Part shown: positions 27,927 to 36,816 of the stretch, piece after piece
How the letters are laid out: each line of letters opens with the position of its first letter
Position numbering within the stretch: the first letter of the stretch is position 1
Assembly (NCBI RefSeq): GCF_003335585.1
Contig: NZ_QBFD01000001.1
Span: forward strand, 40,508-104,507
Source of the DNA: Sulfitobacter sp. DFL-14
Lineage (GTDB): Bacteria > Pseudomonadota > Alphaproteobacteria > Rhodobacterales > Rhodobacteraceae
DNA length: 64,000 nucleotides
Direction: 5' to 3'
Notes under the pieces: model-generated
The model's input: only the letters and a program-made list of their open reading frames with translations
What the model was told of the DNA's origin: nothing
Database searches by the model: none
Translations under genes and position numbers: made by a program

Positions 27927-28086
27927 TCCGCATGTCGATTCTGTCAAACTCGTCGGCAATCTCGCCAGAAGACAGTTCAAGCTCAATTTTTCGACCATCG
28001 ATAGAGACACGGGTGACCATTTTGCCTGCTTGCTCGAATGCGCGGAGCAGGCTGAGTGCTTTTTGTTCCATGTTCGTCGCCGCCAT
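27919..28086 (-). CDS. 55-aa protein overlapping the integrase start
   Basis: Short gene from ATG 28086 to TAA 27919-27921; the integrase ATG lies within its last eight bases (ATGGCTAA). The product has an N-terminal helix (MEQKALSLLRAFEQAGK) followed by a strand-like VTRVSIDGRKIELELS, the pattern of short proteins often found before integrases in alphaproteobacterial islands. It is too short for a classical winged-helix excisionase, but translational coupling suggests a role with the integrase. Function unknown. Confidence 0.7.
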   Translation of the reverse strand: MAATNMEQKALSLLRAFEQAGKMVTRVSIDGRKIELELSSGEIADEFDRIDMRNG

Positions 28087-28788
28087 CTTCACACCAATCG
28101 TTCAACTTATGTTGGGTTTGCGCGCCTTTGTCAGAGCGAATTTGCACCGGGTGCTCATGCAAACCGTGTTGATGGTGGGAAGGTAGCGTGGCGGGACTCA
28201 CGGCTCAAGCACTAGGGGGATTAAGTGCCAGCGGCATCGTCTCCCAGTCACTAAACGCATATACGGTTTGGTGGCATTGGGGGCGCACTTGCTGATCGTG
28301 TTGAGCTACGGGATCGGAATTTCGTTGACAGTTGAATCCGATGTATCATCGCGCGAGCGGCGGTGTGAGGTGGTTTCTAATCGTTGCCGCAGTCACTAAA
28401 TGCATATCTGGTCAAGGTAGTGTTGTTTGGGCCCGCCTTCTGCCCCCTCCGATACTTACGTCTACGGGGGCAAAAGGCTCTGACAGTGCGCCGACTGTAG
28501 AGGGTAAAGGTTGCCTCGAAAAATCGGACAAGATTTCAGAGCTTTCCGAGATCGGGTGATAGCTGTCAAGGCTCAACGGCAGCTTGGGGGTGGTATCCGA
28601 TTGATTATGCGGCAAGTCGCGGGGCAGCCTATTAGCGGACCGCTGTTGAAGCATCGTTCGCCAAGTGCAGCGTGGTCTATGGCGAACTGTTGCTCGAAAG
28701 GGAACAGAACAAAAACAGAATGTTTAGACATTTGTTTAGACGCGCGGGCGGTCTAGTTGTTGGCTTGTTCTAAGTCATTGAAAATAAA
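28087..28788. other. island right flank, non-coding
   Basis: About 700 bases without a convincing gene. It contains two 23-bp direct repeats starting CAGTCACTAAA (28245-28267 and 28390-28412, 20 of 23 matches, 145 bases apart). Two copies of TGTTTAGA (28721-28728 and 28733-28740) match those in the left flank. It presumably holds the integrase promoter and recombination control sites. Confidence 0.5.
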
Positions 28789-28862
28789 TGGAGGCGAGTA
28801 GGAGAATCGAACTCCTGTACACGGATTTGCAATCCGCTGCGTAACCACTCCGCCAACTCGCC
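28789..28862 (-). tRNA. tRNA-Cys(GCA)
   Basis: Complete cloverleaf of 74 nt including encoded CCA: acceptor GGCGAGT/ACTCGCC, anticodon stem GCGGA/TCCGT with loop TTGCAAA (anticodon GCA), T-arm GGAG-TTCGATT-CTCC. Its 3' half is the island-side version, restored on integration. Confidence 0.96.
28816..28832. repeat. right attachment core inside tRNA-Cys
   Basis: The same 17 bp as 23290-23306, spanning the variable loop to the anticodon loop. The distance between the two cores is 5,526 bp, the expected size of an excised circle. Confidence 0.8.
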
Positions 28863-29007
28863 AGCCGATGGGGTGATGCACTGCTATCTGATCACATCTG
28901 TGCCTGCAAGTCCCATGAAGCGGTGAAAATGAGGTTCGGGCCGTTGCCGCGCCGCGAGTGATGTGGCACACCTGATCAAAGAGAATCTGAACAGATGAGT
29001 TTAGCTG

Positions 29008-29661
29008 ATGATCGATTTCGCCGCGCGCCGCAATATGATGGTCGATACCCAGGTCCGACCCTCCGATGTGACCAAGTTTCCGATCATAGAGGCGATGCTG
29101 TCCGTGCCGAGAGAGGACTTTGTTCCATCTGCCCAACGCGAAGCGGCCTATATGGGAGAAAACCTCGACCTGGGGCAGGGGCGTGTCCTGCTTGAGCCGC
29201 GCACCCTGGCCAAGATGCTGGACGTTCTGGCGATCACCAACCGGGAACTTGTGATGGATGTCGGTGGGGGCATGGGCTATTCCACCGCAGTGATCGCCCA
29301 TATGGCCGAAGCTGTCGTTGCCGTCGAAGAGGATGAGGCCATGGCCCACGAGGCGCAGGAAGCGCTGATGGCCGCTGGGGCGGATAACGCGGTGGTGCAT
29401 GTCGGCCCGCTGGTCGAGGGCGCGCAGCAACATGGTCCCTATGACGTGATCATCCTTCAGGGCGGCGTGCAGCAGGTGCCAGCCCCCTTGCTCGATCAAC
29501 TCAAGGAAGACGGGCGGATCGCGGCATTGTTCATGAACGGTGAATTGGGCGAGGTGCGCGTCGGCCGCAAGCGCGGCGCGGACATCAGCTGGCGGATGGC
29601 CTTCAATGCGGCGGCGCCGGTATTGCCGGGTTTCGGGCGCGAGGTTGCCTTCGAATTCTGA
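29008..29661 (+). CDS. protein-L-isoaspartate O-methyltransferase family protein
   Basis: 217-aa class I SAM methyltransferase of the PCMT family. Its N-terminus RRNMMVDTQVRPSDVTK is typical of the alphaproteobacterial branch. The SAM loop is VMDVGGGMGYSTAVIA (about 82-97) where true Pcm has a GxGxGY pattern, followed by an acidic VEEDE. This branch is regularly encoded just before tolC, as here (35-base gap). Repair of isoaspartyl residues is possible, but the substrate is unproven. Confidence 0.85.
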   Translation: MIDFAARRNMMVDTQVRPSDVTKFPIIEAMLSVPREDFVPSAQREAAYMGENLDLGQGRVLLEPRTLAKMLDVLAITNRELVMDVGGGMGYSTAVIAHMAEAVVAVEEDEAMAHEAQEALMAAGADNAVVHVGPLVEGAQQHGPYDVIILQGGVQQVPAPLLDQLKEDGRIAALFMNGELGEVRVGRKRGADISWRMAFNAAAPVLPGFGREVAFEF

Positions 29662-29696
29662 TAAAAACAGACCCGGCGGCATGCCGGGCCGAGGAT

Positions 29697-31145
29697 ATGA
29701 GCAGAGAGAAACTCATGATGCAGGTGACTTCCATCCAGAAACTGCGGCGCGCGGCGGGCATTGTCTGTCTTGCGACGGCGCTGGTGGCCGCGGACCGGCC
29801 GGCTCAGGCCGAAACATTGGCGGATGCGCTGGTCGGGGCGTACAACCATTCAGGGTTGCTGGAACAGAATCGCGCGGTCCTGCGGGCCGCCGACGAAGAT
29901 GTCGCCGCTGCCGGTGCCGCGTTGAAGCCGGTTCTGCGCTGGACCGCTGACCTGACCCAGAGCTACCGCGATTCGCCGCCACAGGGCTTTTTCGCGACAA
30001 CAGGCAGTTCCAATTCGCTGAATGCATCGATCAACCTGATTGCCGAGGTGCTGATCCATGATTTTGGCGCCTCTGCCTTCCGCATCGAGGCGGCCAAGGA
30101 AACGGTGCTTGCCACCCGCGATTCGCTTTTGAACGTCGAACAGCAGATCCTGTTGCGTGCGGTCAGCGCCTATATGGGTGTGATCGAAGCATCGGAATTC
30201 GTGGCGCTGCGCCAGAACAACGTGCGGCTGCTGACGCAGGAGCTGCGCGCGGCACGCGACCGCTTTGAAGTCGGTGAGGTGACCCGGACCGACGTTGCAC
30301 TGGCCGAGGCACAGCTGGCGAATGCCCGAAGCGGCCTGGCCGGGGCCGAAGGCGACCTGTTGCGCGCGCAGGAAGAGTACCGTACCGCCGTGGGCCGCAA
30401 GCCCGGCCGGTTGAGCGGACCGCCCAAGCTGCCCGCGATCAGCAATGACATCGACACTGCCAAGGGGCTGGCATTGCGCCGCCATCCGCTGCTGCAGTCT
30501 GCCCAGCACCAGGTGGCCGCTGCCGACCTGTTGATCCGTGCGAGCGAAGCGGCGATGGCGCCGCAGATCAAGCTCTCCGGCTCGGTCGGCGTGTCCGAGG
30601 AATTCGGCAACCAGAATTACAACAACAATGCCTCCATTGGCCTGGGTGTCAGCCAGACCATCTATCAAGGCGGTGCATTGTCATCTGCCGCGCGCAAGAG
30701 CATGGCGCAAAGGGATGCGCAGCGGGCCAACCTGCATGTGGTGCGCTTTGATGTCGAACAGGCGGTTGGCAATGCCTATGCCGGATTTGCCTCTGCCAGA
30801 GCGCAGCTTGAAGCATCCGAGCGTCAGATTCGCGCGGCACGTATCGCTTTCAGGGGCGTGCGCGAAGAAGCGACGCTGGGCGCGCGCACCACACTGGATG
30901 TGCTGGACGCGGAACAATCCCTGCTGGATGCCCAGTCGACGCAGGTTTCGGCCCGCGCGAACCTTTATATCGCCGCCTATTCGATCCTGTCGGCGACGGG
31001 ACAGTTGACAGCGGCCAGCCTGGGGCTGCCGGTGCAGATCTATGACCCTGCGGGCTATTACAATCTGGTCAAGGACGGCCCGGCAAAGGAATCCCGGCAG
31101 GGGCGTCAACTTGACCGTGTTTTGCGGGCTTTGCAAAAAGACTGA
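29697..31145 (+). CDS. tolC: TolC family outer-membrane efflux protein
   Basis: 482-aa outer-membrane channel. A signal peptide ends at PAQA before ETLADALVGAY, the usual mature start of TolC proteins. Two repeated long-helix regions follow (NRAVLRAADEDVAAAGAALKP and the later QLEASERQIRAARIAFRGVREEATLGARTTLDVLDAEQSLLDAQ), the second being the diagnostic TolC signature. It exports substrates with type I secretion or RND partners, which are not adjacent. ATG at 29697 or the nearby ATGs at 29715/29718 could start translation. Confidence 0.93.
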   Translation: MSREKLMMQVTSIQKLRRAAGIVCLATALVAADRPAQAETLADALVGAYNHSGLLEQNRAVLRAADEDVAAAGAALKPVLRWTADLTQSYRDSPPQGFFATTGSSNSLNASINLIAEVLIHDFGASAFRIEAAKETVLATRDSLLNVEQQILLRAVSAYMGVIEASEFVALRQNNVRLLTQELRAARDRFEVGEVTRTDVALAEAQLANARSGLAGAEGDLLRAQEEYRTAVGRKPGRLSGPPKLPAISNDIDTAKGLALRRHPLLQSAQHQVAAADLLIRASEAAMAPQIKLSGSVGVSEEFGNQNYNNNASIGLGVSQTIYQGGALSSAARKSMAQRDAQRANLHVVRFDVEQAVGNAYAGFASARAQLEASERQIRAARIAFRGVREEATLGARTTLDVLDAEQSLLDAQSTQVSARANLYIAAYSILSATGQLTAASLGLPVQIYDPAGYYNLVKDGPAKESRQGRQLDRVLRALQKD

Positions 31146-31219
31146 CAATTTTCAGCGCCCCATTGTGGGAATCTCTGATCCGCGCTAACCTCCGCGTGAG
31201 GAATGAGTGGTAAAAATCT

Positions 31220-32245
31220 ATGTCCGACCCCGTCACAAATGCCGAGGTGGAGGATGTCCTGTCTTCGATCCGTCGTCTGGTTTCTGAAGATAAACGTCCT
31301 TTGCAGACCAAAACCCGGCCCGTTGTCTCTGACCGGCTGGTGTTGACCCCTGCCTTGCGTGTTGCAGAGCCCGACGTCGAAACGCCGGACAAAGCTGACG
31401 ATGCCATGGCGCAGGACTGGTCCGAAGAGGATGCCGCATTCGAGGCGGCCTATGGCGAAGATGCGAGCGATGAAATCTCGGTCGGGAAGGGACCTGCGCC
31501 CGATACCCCGGAAGGTGATGAAGCCCTATCCGCCGCGCCGGACTTCGCCGGTGATCCGGCTTCCGGTGATAGCGAAACAGATCTGGATGACCCGGCCCTC
31601 GATTACGAAACCGATCCCTATAATTTCGCCGATGATGCCGACCAGGATGGCGAGGGGGGCCGTGAAGGCTACACCTTCGATGACGCATTCCAGGATGCGG
31701 ACGAGGATGAAGCCGTGGCACCGGGGCCGGATGCGGATGATGATGCCACACCCGCCCGGCATGACGCCCAGGCCGCAACGCTGAGCGCCAAGATTGAAGC
31801 GCTGGAAACCGCAATCGGCAATATTTCAGAAACCTGGGAACCGGACAGCCCGGGTGATGGTGAATATTCCGGCACCGAAGCGCCTGCGATGGCATGGGAA
31901 GATGATGTGGAGCAGACGGTCTCGACCGCGCGCCTGCACAACCTTCCCGAAGACCGGGGCGAACAGCCGGATCCCGCCAGCTTCTTCAGTGATCGGAGCG
32001 CGGAAGGTCAGGCCAAAGCCGACCAGGCTGACGCGGCGGAAGATGCCAAGGTGGCAAAATCCGACGAACGCCCTGTGTTTGCCGAAGATGATCAGCTGCT
32101 GGACGAGGAAGCGCTGCGCGATCTGGTCAGCGACATCGTGCGGGCCGAACTGCAAGGCGCATTGGGTGAACGGATCACCCGCAATGTGCGCAAGCTGGTG
32201 CGGCGTGAAATCCACCGCGCCCTGACCGCGCAGGAACTGGAATAG
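31220..32245 (+). CDS. acidic PopZ-like (DUF2497-type) protein
   Basis: 341-aa protein with three parts. A short N-terminal helix EVEDVLSSIRRLVSED (about 9-24) is shared with PopZ/DUF2497 proteins. A very acidic, low-complexity middle (about 60-290, rich in D, E, A and P) looks disordered. A basic, helical C-terminus (LRDLVSDIVRAELQGALGERITRNVRKLVRREIHRAL, about 301-337) resembles the PopZ oligomerisation helices. PopZ organises a cell-pole scaffold in Caulobacter; the assignment here rests on architecture and end motifs. Its stop is three bases from the convergent cobQ stop. Confidence 0.6.
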   Translation: MSDPVTNAEVEDVLSSIRRLVSEDKRPLQTKTRPVVSDRLVLTPALRVAEPDVETPDKADDAMAQDWSEEDAAFEAAYGEDASDEISVGKGPAPDTPEGDEALSAAPDFAGDPASGDSETDLDDPALDYETDPYNFADDADQDGEGGREGYTFDDAFQDADEDEAVAPGPDADDDATPARHDAQAATLSAKIEALETAIGNISETWEPDSPGDGEYSGTEAPAMAWEDDVEQTVSTARLHNLPEDRGEQPDPASFFSDRSAEGQAKADQADAAEDAKVAKSDERPVFAEDDQLLDEEALRDLVSDIVRAELQGALGERITRNVRKLVRREIHRALTAQELE

Positions 32246-32248
32246 CGC

Positions 32249-33706
32249 TCAGATCTCGCCTGCAAGCGACAGCAGCAGGTCCACGTCCATGTAGCTTTCG
32301 ACATGCTCCGCCAGGGCGTCCAGCGTCTTGTCCACGCCAAGATCGAACTGGTGGGATGAGGTGACGCCGAAATCCGCCAGATAGGCGCGGCGGAAATCGT
32401 CGGACGTGAAGATCCCATGCATGTAGCACCCCTGGACGCGGCCATCTTCGCTGGTGGCCCCTTCGGATGTGCCATCAAATCTCAGCCAGCCCCGCGCGCA
32501 GTCAGGGCCGGTGGTTTCCCCGATATGAATCTCATACCCGGACAGGGCTGTGCCGCTTGCCGGATGGGTGCCGGTCTTGAGGGACAGGTGCTTTTTGGGG
32601 GCCATGACGGTGGCAATGTCGAGATGCCCCAGCCCGGCCACTTCTGATGGTGGCCCTTCGATGCCATGCGGATCGGCGATCCGCTGACCCAGCATCTGAT
32701 ACCCCCCACAAAGCCCCAGCACATGCCCGCCACGCCGGATATGCGCGGCCAGGTCGATGTCCCAGCCTTCGGCACGAAAGGCCTCAAGGTCGGAAATGGT
32801 GGCTTTGGAGCCGACCAGCAGCACCAGATCGGCCTCGGCGGGCAGGGGCGTGCCGGGCATGATCATGCGCAGATCCACGCCCGGCTCGGCCGCCAGCGGG
32901 TCCAGATCATCGAAATTGGCAATGCGCGGCAGGCGCGGCACCGCGATCACGCAGCCTGCGCCGCCAGAGCGTGCGCGTGCGGGCAGGTCCATCACATCTT
33001 CGGCGGGCAGGCGGTGCGCCTGGTCGAACCAGGGGATCACGCCCAGGCTGGGCCAGCCGGTGCGCCGCGCGATGTCGTCGCGGCCCGCATCGAACAGGCT
33101 GCGGTCACCGCGGAACTTGTTGACGGCAAAGCCCCGCACCATTGCGTTGTCCTGCACTGACATGACCGCCTGCGTGCCCACGATCTGTGCAATCACGCCG
33201 CCCCGGTCGATGTCACCCATCAGGATGACGGGCACACCGGCAGCATTGGCAAAGCCCATGTTGGCAATATCGCCCGCGCGCAGGTTCGTCTCGGCCGGGC
33301 TGCCCGCGCCCTCCACGATGATCAGGTCTATGCCCTTCGCCAGCCGGTGAAAGGACTCCAGCACATGGGGCATCAGCGCCTGTTTGTTCGCGCCAAATGC
33401 CGCCGCCTCCTGATGGCCTGCCACCTTGCCCTGTACCACCAGCTGCGCCCCCGTGGCCGACTGGGGCTTCAGCAGGATGGGGTTCATGTCCGTATGCGGC
33501 GCCACCCCCGCTGCACGGGCCTGCAGCGCCTGAGCGCGCCCGATCTCGCCGCCGTCTTCGGTCACGGCGGCATTGTTGGACATGTTCTGCGGCTTGAACG
33601 GGCGCACCCGCAGGCCCCGGTTCACGCAGGCGCGAATCAAACCGGCCACGATCATGGATTTCCCCACGTTCGAACCGGTGCCCTGGATCATGATGGCTTT
33701 GGTCAT
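32249..33706 (-). CDS. cobQ: cobyric acid synthase
   Basis: 485-aa ATP-dependent amidotransferase that amidates adenosylcobyrinic acid a,c-diamide at four positions in B12 synthesis. The N-terminal dethiobiotin-synthetase-like domain starts [12 protein letters not shown] (6-17) with [10 protein letters not shown]. The C-terminal class I glutaminase domain carries the nucleophile Cys in [12 protein letters not shown]. The ATG at 33706 gives the family N-terminus; an upstream extension of 65 codons is not conserved-looking. No other cob gene is adjacent. Confidence 0.94.
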   Translation of the reverse strand: MTKAIMIQGTGSNVGKSMIVAGLIRACVNRGLRVRPFKPQNMSNNAAVTEDGGEIGRAQALQARAAGVAPHTDMNPILLKPQSATGAQLVVQGKVAGHQEAAAFGANKQALMPHVLESFHRLAKGIDLIIVEGAGSPAETNLRAGDIANMGFANAAGVPVILMGDIDRGGVIAQIVGTQAVMSVQDNAMVRGFAVNKFRGDRSLFDAGRDDIARRTGWPSLGVIPWFDQAHRLPAEDVMDLPARARSGGAGCVIAVPRLPRIANFDDLDPLAAEPGVDLRMIMPGTPLPAEADLVLLVGSKATISDLEAFRAEGWDIDLAAHIRRGGHVLGLCGGYQMLGQRIADPHGIEGPPSEVAGLGHLDIATVMAPKKHLSLKTGTHPASGTALSGYEIHIGETTGPDCARGWLRFDGTSEGATSEDGRVQGCYMHGIFTSDDFRRAYLADFGVTSSHQFDLGVDKTLDALAEHVESYMDVDLLLSLAGEI

Positions 33707-33794
33707 TTCAGCGCCTTTGCAACTGGTGCGCAAGCTGGCGCAAATCGCGCGGAGGGAAAAGGGGGATGTGACCTCGGCCCTTCCGCCCCGCGCG

Positions 33795-33824
33795 AAAAAA
33801 AAACGCAGCCCTGAGACTGCGTTT
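33795..33824 (-). terminator. rho-independent terminator of the DUF6280 gene
   Basis: Stem AAACGCAG/CTGCGTTT (33801-33808 with 33817-33824) and an uninterrupted A-run on the plus strand at 33795-33803, which reads as a U-run for minus-strand transcripts. It lies 28 bases past the DUF6280 stop. Confidence 0.85.
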
Positions 33825-33851
33825 GATCTTGTTCTGATAGCGGAGGGAGGA

Positions 33852-34172
33852 TCAGGCCGCTTCGGCCTGCTGAGCAGCATTGCGCCGCTCGGATTCTTCA
33901 CGGCTCAGGGCGACGGAGGTCCTGACACCTTTTCCAACGAAATCCATAAGCCCGGTCACGACGCGTTCGTTCGGGTCGATGCCGGCACAGCTCAGCACTT
34001 CGCGCCCGTCACGAGACCGCGCCCAGCGGGCAATCTGCTCTGGTCCGTTACCGTATTTCTTGTCGTCCGCAATCGCGTCATCAAGCGCTGCCAGTACCAC
34101 GGCAGCGAAGAGTTTCCTGGCCCGATTCCCTTGCTCGTTATTGAAAGCGGTGCCATCAACGAAATCTTTCAT
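33852..34172 (-). CDS. DUF6280 family protein
   Basis: 106-aa soluble protein ([22 protein letters not shown]... opening). It belongs to a short conserved Rhodobacteraceae family that I place as DUF6280. It is helix-rich, with [22 protein letters not shown] in the centre and a charged tail [17 protein letters not shown]. No function is known. It is monocistronic with its own terminator at 33795-33824. Confidence 0.75.
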   Translation of the reverse strand: MKDFVDGTAFNNEQGNRARKLFAAVVLAALDDAIADDKKYGNGPEQIARWARSRDGREVLSCAGIDPNERVVTGLMDFVGKGVRTSVALSREESERRNAAQQAEAA

Positions 34173-34392
34173 CTCGTCGTCCTTTCTATTATTCTTGCTC
34201 TTGTCATTTCGGCGTGCGGCCTCTTATGACGGATATCACTCGATTCGGATACCGATATTTCGCATGTCTCCCATGCAGTGAACGCATGACCTTTCGCGGT
34301 TGCAGCATAACCCGCGCTCGCCTTGCAGGGAGCCGATGCGCCAGATATAGGATGCGATGAACATACATCAACCTTTATGACGGTTTTGCAAA

Positions 34393-34956
34393 ATGCCAAA
34401 AATCAATGGAAACGAGATCCGCCCCGGCAATGTGCTGGAGCATAACGGCGGCCTCTGGGCAGCGGTCAAGGTCGACCATGTGAAACCCGGCAAGGGCGGG
34501 GCCTTTGCCCAGGTTGAGCTGCGCAATCTGCGCAATGGGTCCAAGCTGAACGAACGCTTCCGGTCTGCGGACAAGGTCGAGCGTGTGCGGCTGGAGCAGA
34601 AAGATCAGCAATTTCTTTATGAAGACAATGGGATGCTGGTCCTGATGGATACCGAAACCTACGAACAGGTGCAGCTCTCCGCCGAGCTTCTGGGCGACCG
34701 CCGCCCCTTCCTGCAGGACGGCATGATGATCGTGGTGGAATATCACGAGGCAGAGGCGCTGAACGCCTCACTGCCGCAAAAGGTCGTTTGCAAGATTGTC
34801 GAGACCGAGCCGGTGGTGAAGGGGCAGACCGCTGCCAACTCCTTCAAACCCGCCATTCTTGACAATGGTGTGAAGGTTTCCGTGCCTCCCTTCGTCGGCC
34901 AGGACGAGGATATCGTGGTCAACACCGAGACGATGGAATACGTCGAACGCGCCTGA
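34393..34956 (+). CDS. efp: translation elongation factor P
   Basis: 187-aa factor that relieves ribosome stalling at polyproline. It has three beta-barrel domains. The modification loop is VKPGKGGAF (about 31-39), with the lysine of PGKGG as the modified residue. The C-terminal signature is [33 protein letters not shown]. No EpmA/EpmB modification gene is present nearby. 220 bases of mildly AT-rich DNA upstream should hold its promoter. Confidence 0.96.
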   Translation: MPKINGNEIRPGNVLEHNGGLWAAVKVDHVKPGKGGAFAQVELRNLRNGSKLNERFRSADKVERVRLEQKDQQFLYEDNGMLVLMDTETYEQVQLSAELLGDRRPFLQDGMMIVVEYHEAEALNASLPQKVVCKIVETEPVVKGQTAANSFKPAILDNGVKVSVPPFVGQDEDIVVNTETMEYVERA

Positions 34957-35027
34957 GGCGTCAGGCCCGTGACGTGACGTTATGCTGCGGGTGCAGCGCA
35001 AACCGGTGCGGATAGGGCGAGGCCCGC

Positions 35028-35789
35028 TCATTTTGTCATAGCTGAGTCCGGCCCGTTCCATGTGACCTCGGCGGTATCGGCGGTCATCGGACCTGTAGCG
35101 CGATCAAACCTGAGGTAGGCGATGGCCTTGCCATCCGCCTGCGTCAGCAGGGTGCCCGCGGGTTTGTCACCAGACATAAGCTCTGTGCCGACGGAGGCCG
35201 ATCCTGCGACATCGACCTGTGCCAGACCCTTGCGCAGCGTCGTCTTGTGCCGCATCCGCGCGGTGACCTCCTGGCCGACATAGCAGCCTTTCCGGAAATC
35301 GACGCCGTTCAGACGGTCCAGCCCGGCCTCCAGCACGAAAGTATCGGGCGTCAGCTCCACGCCGGTTTCGGGGACAAGATGCGCCACGCGCAGGCTGTCC
35401 CAATCGGTTTCGTCATCCGTTTGCGGCTGGGCGCGGTAGGCGCGCCAGCCCATCTGCGGATGACGGGGGTCGGCATAGCCGTCGGGCGGTGGTGTCCCGA
35501 TGCCGCGATGCAGGTGCAATCCGGTGTCTTCGATCGTGACTGAGGCGCGCAGCTTGTACATCGTCAGCCGCTGCACCAGCATATCGCCCAGGCTCTCCGC
35601 GACATCGAGCAAGATTGCGCCATCCTCCTGACCGAGGACAAAAAAGTCGGCCAGATACTTGCCCTGCGGCGTGAGAAGGGCGGCATAGATCGGCCCTTTA
35701 TCCAGTTTGCGGATGTCGTTGGTGATCAGGCCCTGAAGGAATTCGCGGGTGTCCTTGCCCGACAGGCGCAGGATACGGCGGTTTGTCAT
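35028..35789 (-). CDS. ygfZ: YgfZ/GcvT folate-binding protein
   Basis: 253-aa folate-dependent protein that supports iron-sulfur cluster maintenance. The diagnostic K-G-C-Y-x-G-Q-E motif occurs as RKGCYVGQEVTAR (about 179-191), and the N-terminus LSGKDTREFLQGLITNDI is the GcvT-like folate domain. The start at 35789 is chosen; the longer open frame runs through the divergent glycosyltransferase gene and is not coding. Confidence 0.9.
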   Translation of the reverse strand: MTNRRILRLSGKDTREFLQGLITNDIRKLDKGPIYAALLTPQGKYLADFFVLGQEDGAILLDVAESLGDMLVQRLTMYKLRASVTIEDTGLHLHRGIGTPPPDGYADPRHPQMGWRAYRAQPQTDDETDWDSLRVAHLVPETGVELTPDTFVLEAGLDRLNGVDFRKGCYVGQEVTARMRHKTTLRKGLAQVDVAGSASVGTELMSGDKPAGTLLTQADGKAIAYLRFDRATGPMTADTAEVTWNGPDSAMTK

Positions 35790-35853
35790 GATGGTGTCCT
35801 TTCTGCGGTAGCCATGACATATAGCTTCCGTCCAGCGTTCAAAAGGGGGCACC

Positions 35854-36531
35854 ATGCGCGCGCCGATCACGGTCATCATTCCGACATTGAATGCGGCAGA
35901 CGTGCTGCCGGATTGTCTGACGGCGCTGATGGAAGGGCTGGAGGCCGGAATCATCCGCGAATTGATCGTCAGCGATGGCGGATCGGATGATGCGACAGCG
36001 GCGCTGGCACAGGCCTGGGGCGCGCAGGTTCTGCAGGGCGCGCCGTCGCGCGGGGGGCAGCTGCGCCGCGGCTGTGCGCAGGCCAGGGGCGAGTGGCTGC
36101 TTGTCCTGCATGCCGATACGCGGCTGCAACCCGGCTGGGCCGATTGCATGCGCTATCACATCCGCAACAGCAGCAACGCCGGGTGGTGCCGCCTGAGATT
36201 CGACAGGGGCGGGCTGCCGGCGCTGTTGGTCAGCGGCTGGGCCAACCTGCGCAGCCGTTTCGGACTGCCCTATGGGGATCAGGGGCTTTTGATTTCAAAG
36301 GCGCTTTACGAAAAGACCGGCGGTTTTCCCGACATCCCGCTGATGGAAGACGTGGCAATCGCGCGCGCCTTGCGGGGGCATTTGTCGGGGCTTGATACCG
36401 TTGCTGTCACCAGTGCCGAAAAATACCAGCGCCAGGGGTGGCTGCGACGGGGTCTGCGCAATCTGTGGACTTTGGTGCGCTACAGCGCGGGCAGCGACCC
36501 GGAGCAGCTGGCTCAGGGGTATCGGCGGTAG
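35854..36531 (+). CDS. family 2 glycosyltransferase (TIGR04283-like)
   Basis: 225-aa GT-A enzyme starting ITVIIPTLNAADVLPDCL. The LIVSDGGSDDAT loop (about 38-49) and the HADTRL DxD site (about 91-96) follow, then a C-terminal YGDQGLLISKALYEKTGGFPDIPLMEDV block that is diagnostic for the TIGR04283 branch. Some members act in arsenosugar synthesis, but no ars gene is near, so the product is uncertain. Confidence 0.85.
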   Translation: MRAPITVIIPTLNAADVLPDCLTALMEGLEAGIIRELIVSDGGSDDATAALAQAWGAQVLQGAPSRGGQLRRGCAQARGEWLLVLHADTRLQPGWADCMRYHIRNSSNAGWCRLRFDRGGLPALLVSGWANLRSRFGLPYGDQGLLISKALYEKTGGFPDIPLMEDVAIARALRGHLSGLDTVAVTSAEKYQRQGWLRRGLRNLWTLVRYSAGSDPEQLAQGYRR

Positions 36532-36816
36532 GGCAGGTCGGTCCGGGAAAATTGCGGTGCAATCCTGCCGGCCGGAGATTTTGCTGACCCTGCGGTGTCT
36601 TCCGGTCTGCATCGCGTCACATGATGACATGTCATTTTTGACATGTCTCAGAAGACATATCTTGCATGACATGTCATCATTCCGACCATAAGGGCGGCTT
36701 GGCCATGCGCCTCAGGCAGTTGATAAGCGGGTCAATCCGCCAGCCAATATGGTCCGCCCGTTTGTCAGCGACGGCCCCGGCCAGATCGCGACGATCAGCG
36801 CACCACATGGCAATGC
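36532..36816. other. intergenic region with clustered TGACATGTCA palindromes
   Basis: The gap between the glycosyltransferase and the convergent ABC exporter. At 36621-36635 and 36666-36680 there are two copies of a palindromic ATGACATGTCAT-type box, forming a perfect 15-bp inverted repeat around 30 bases, with a further TGACATGTC at 36639-36647. A 43-codon minus-strand frame starts 8 bases after the ABC stop (ATG 36807 to TGA about 36676); support is weak. Confidence 0.5.
36621..36680. repeat. 15-bp perfect inverted repeat with internal half-copy
   Basis: ATGATGACATGTCAT (36621-36635) and its exact reverse complement ATGACATGTCATCAT (36666-36680). Each arm contains the 10-bp palindrome TGACATGTCA; another TGACATGTC lies in the spacer. 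Confidence 0.75.

Noticed and set aside
28245..28412. CRISPR array
   Set aside because: Only two imperfect repeats 145 bases apart, no regular spacers and no cas genes.
28332..28559. 75-codon frame upstream of the integrase gene
   Set aside because: Not coupled to any gene, poor codon use, and it covers one of the direct repeats.
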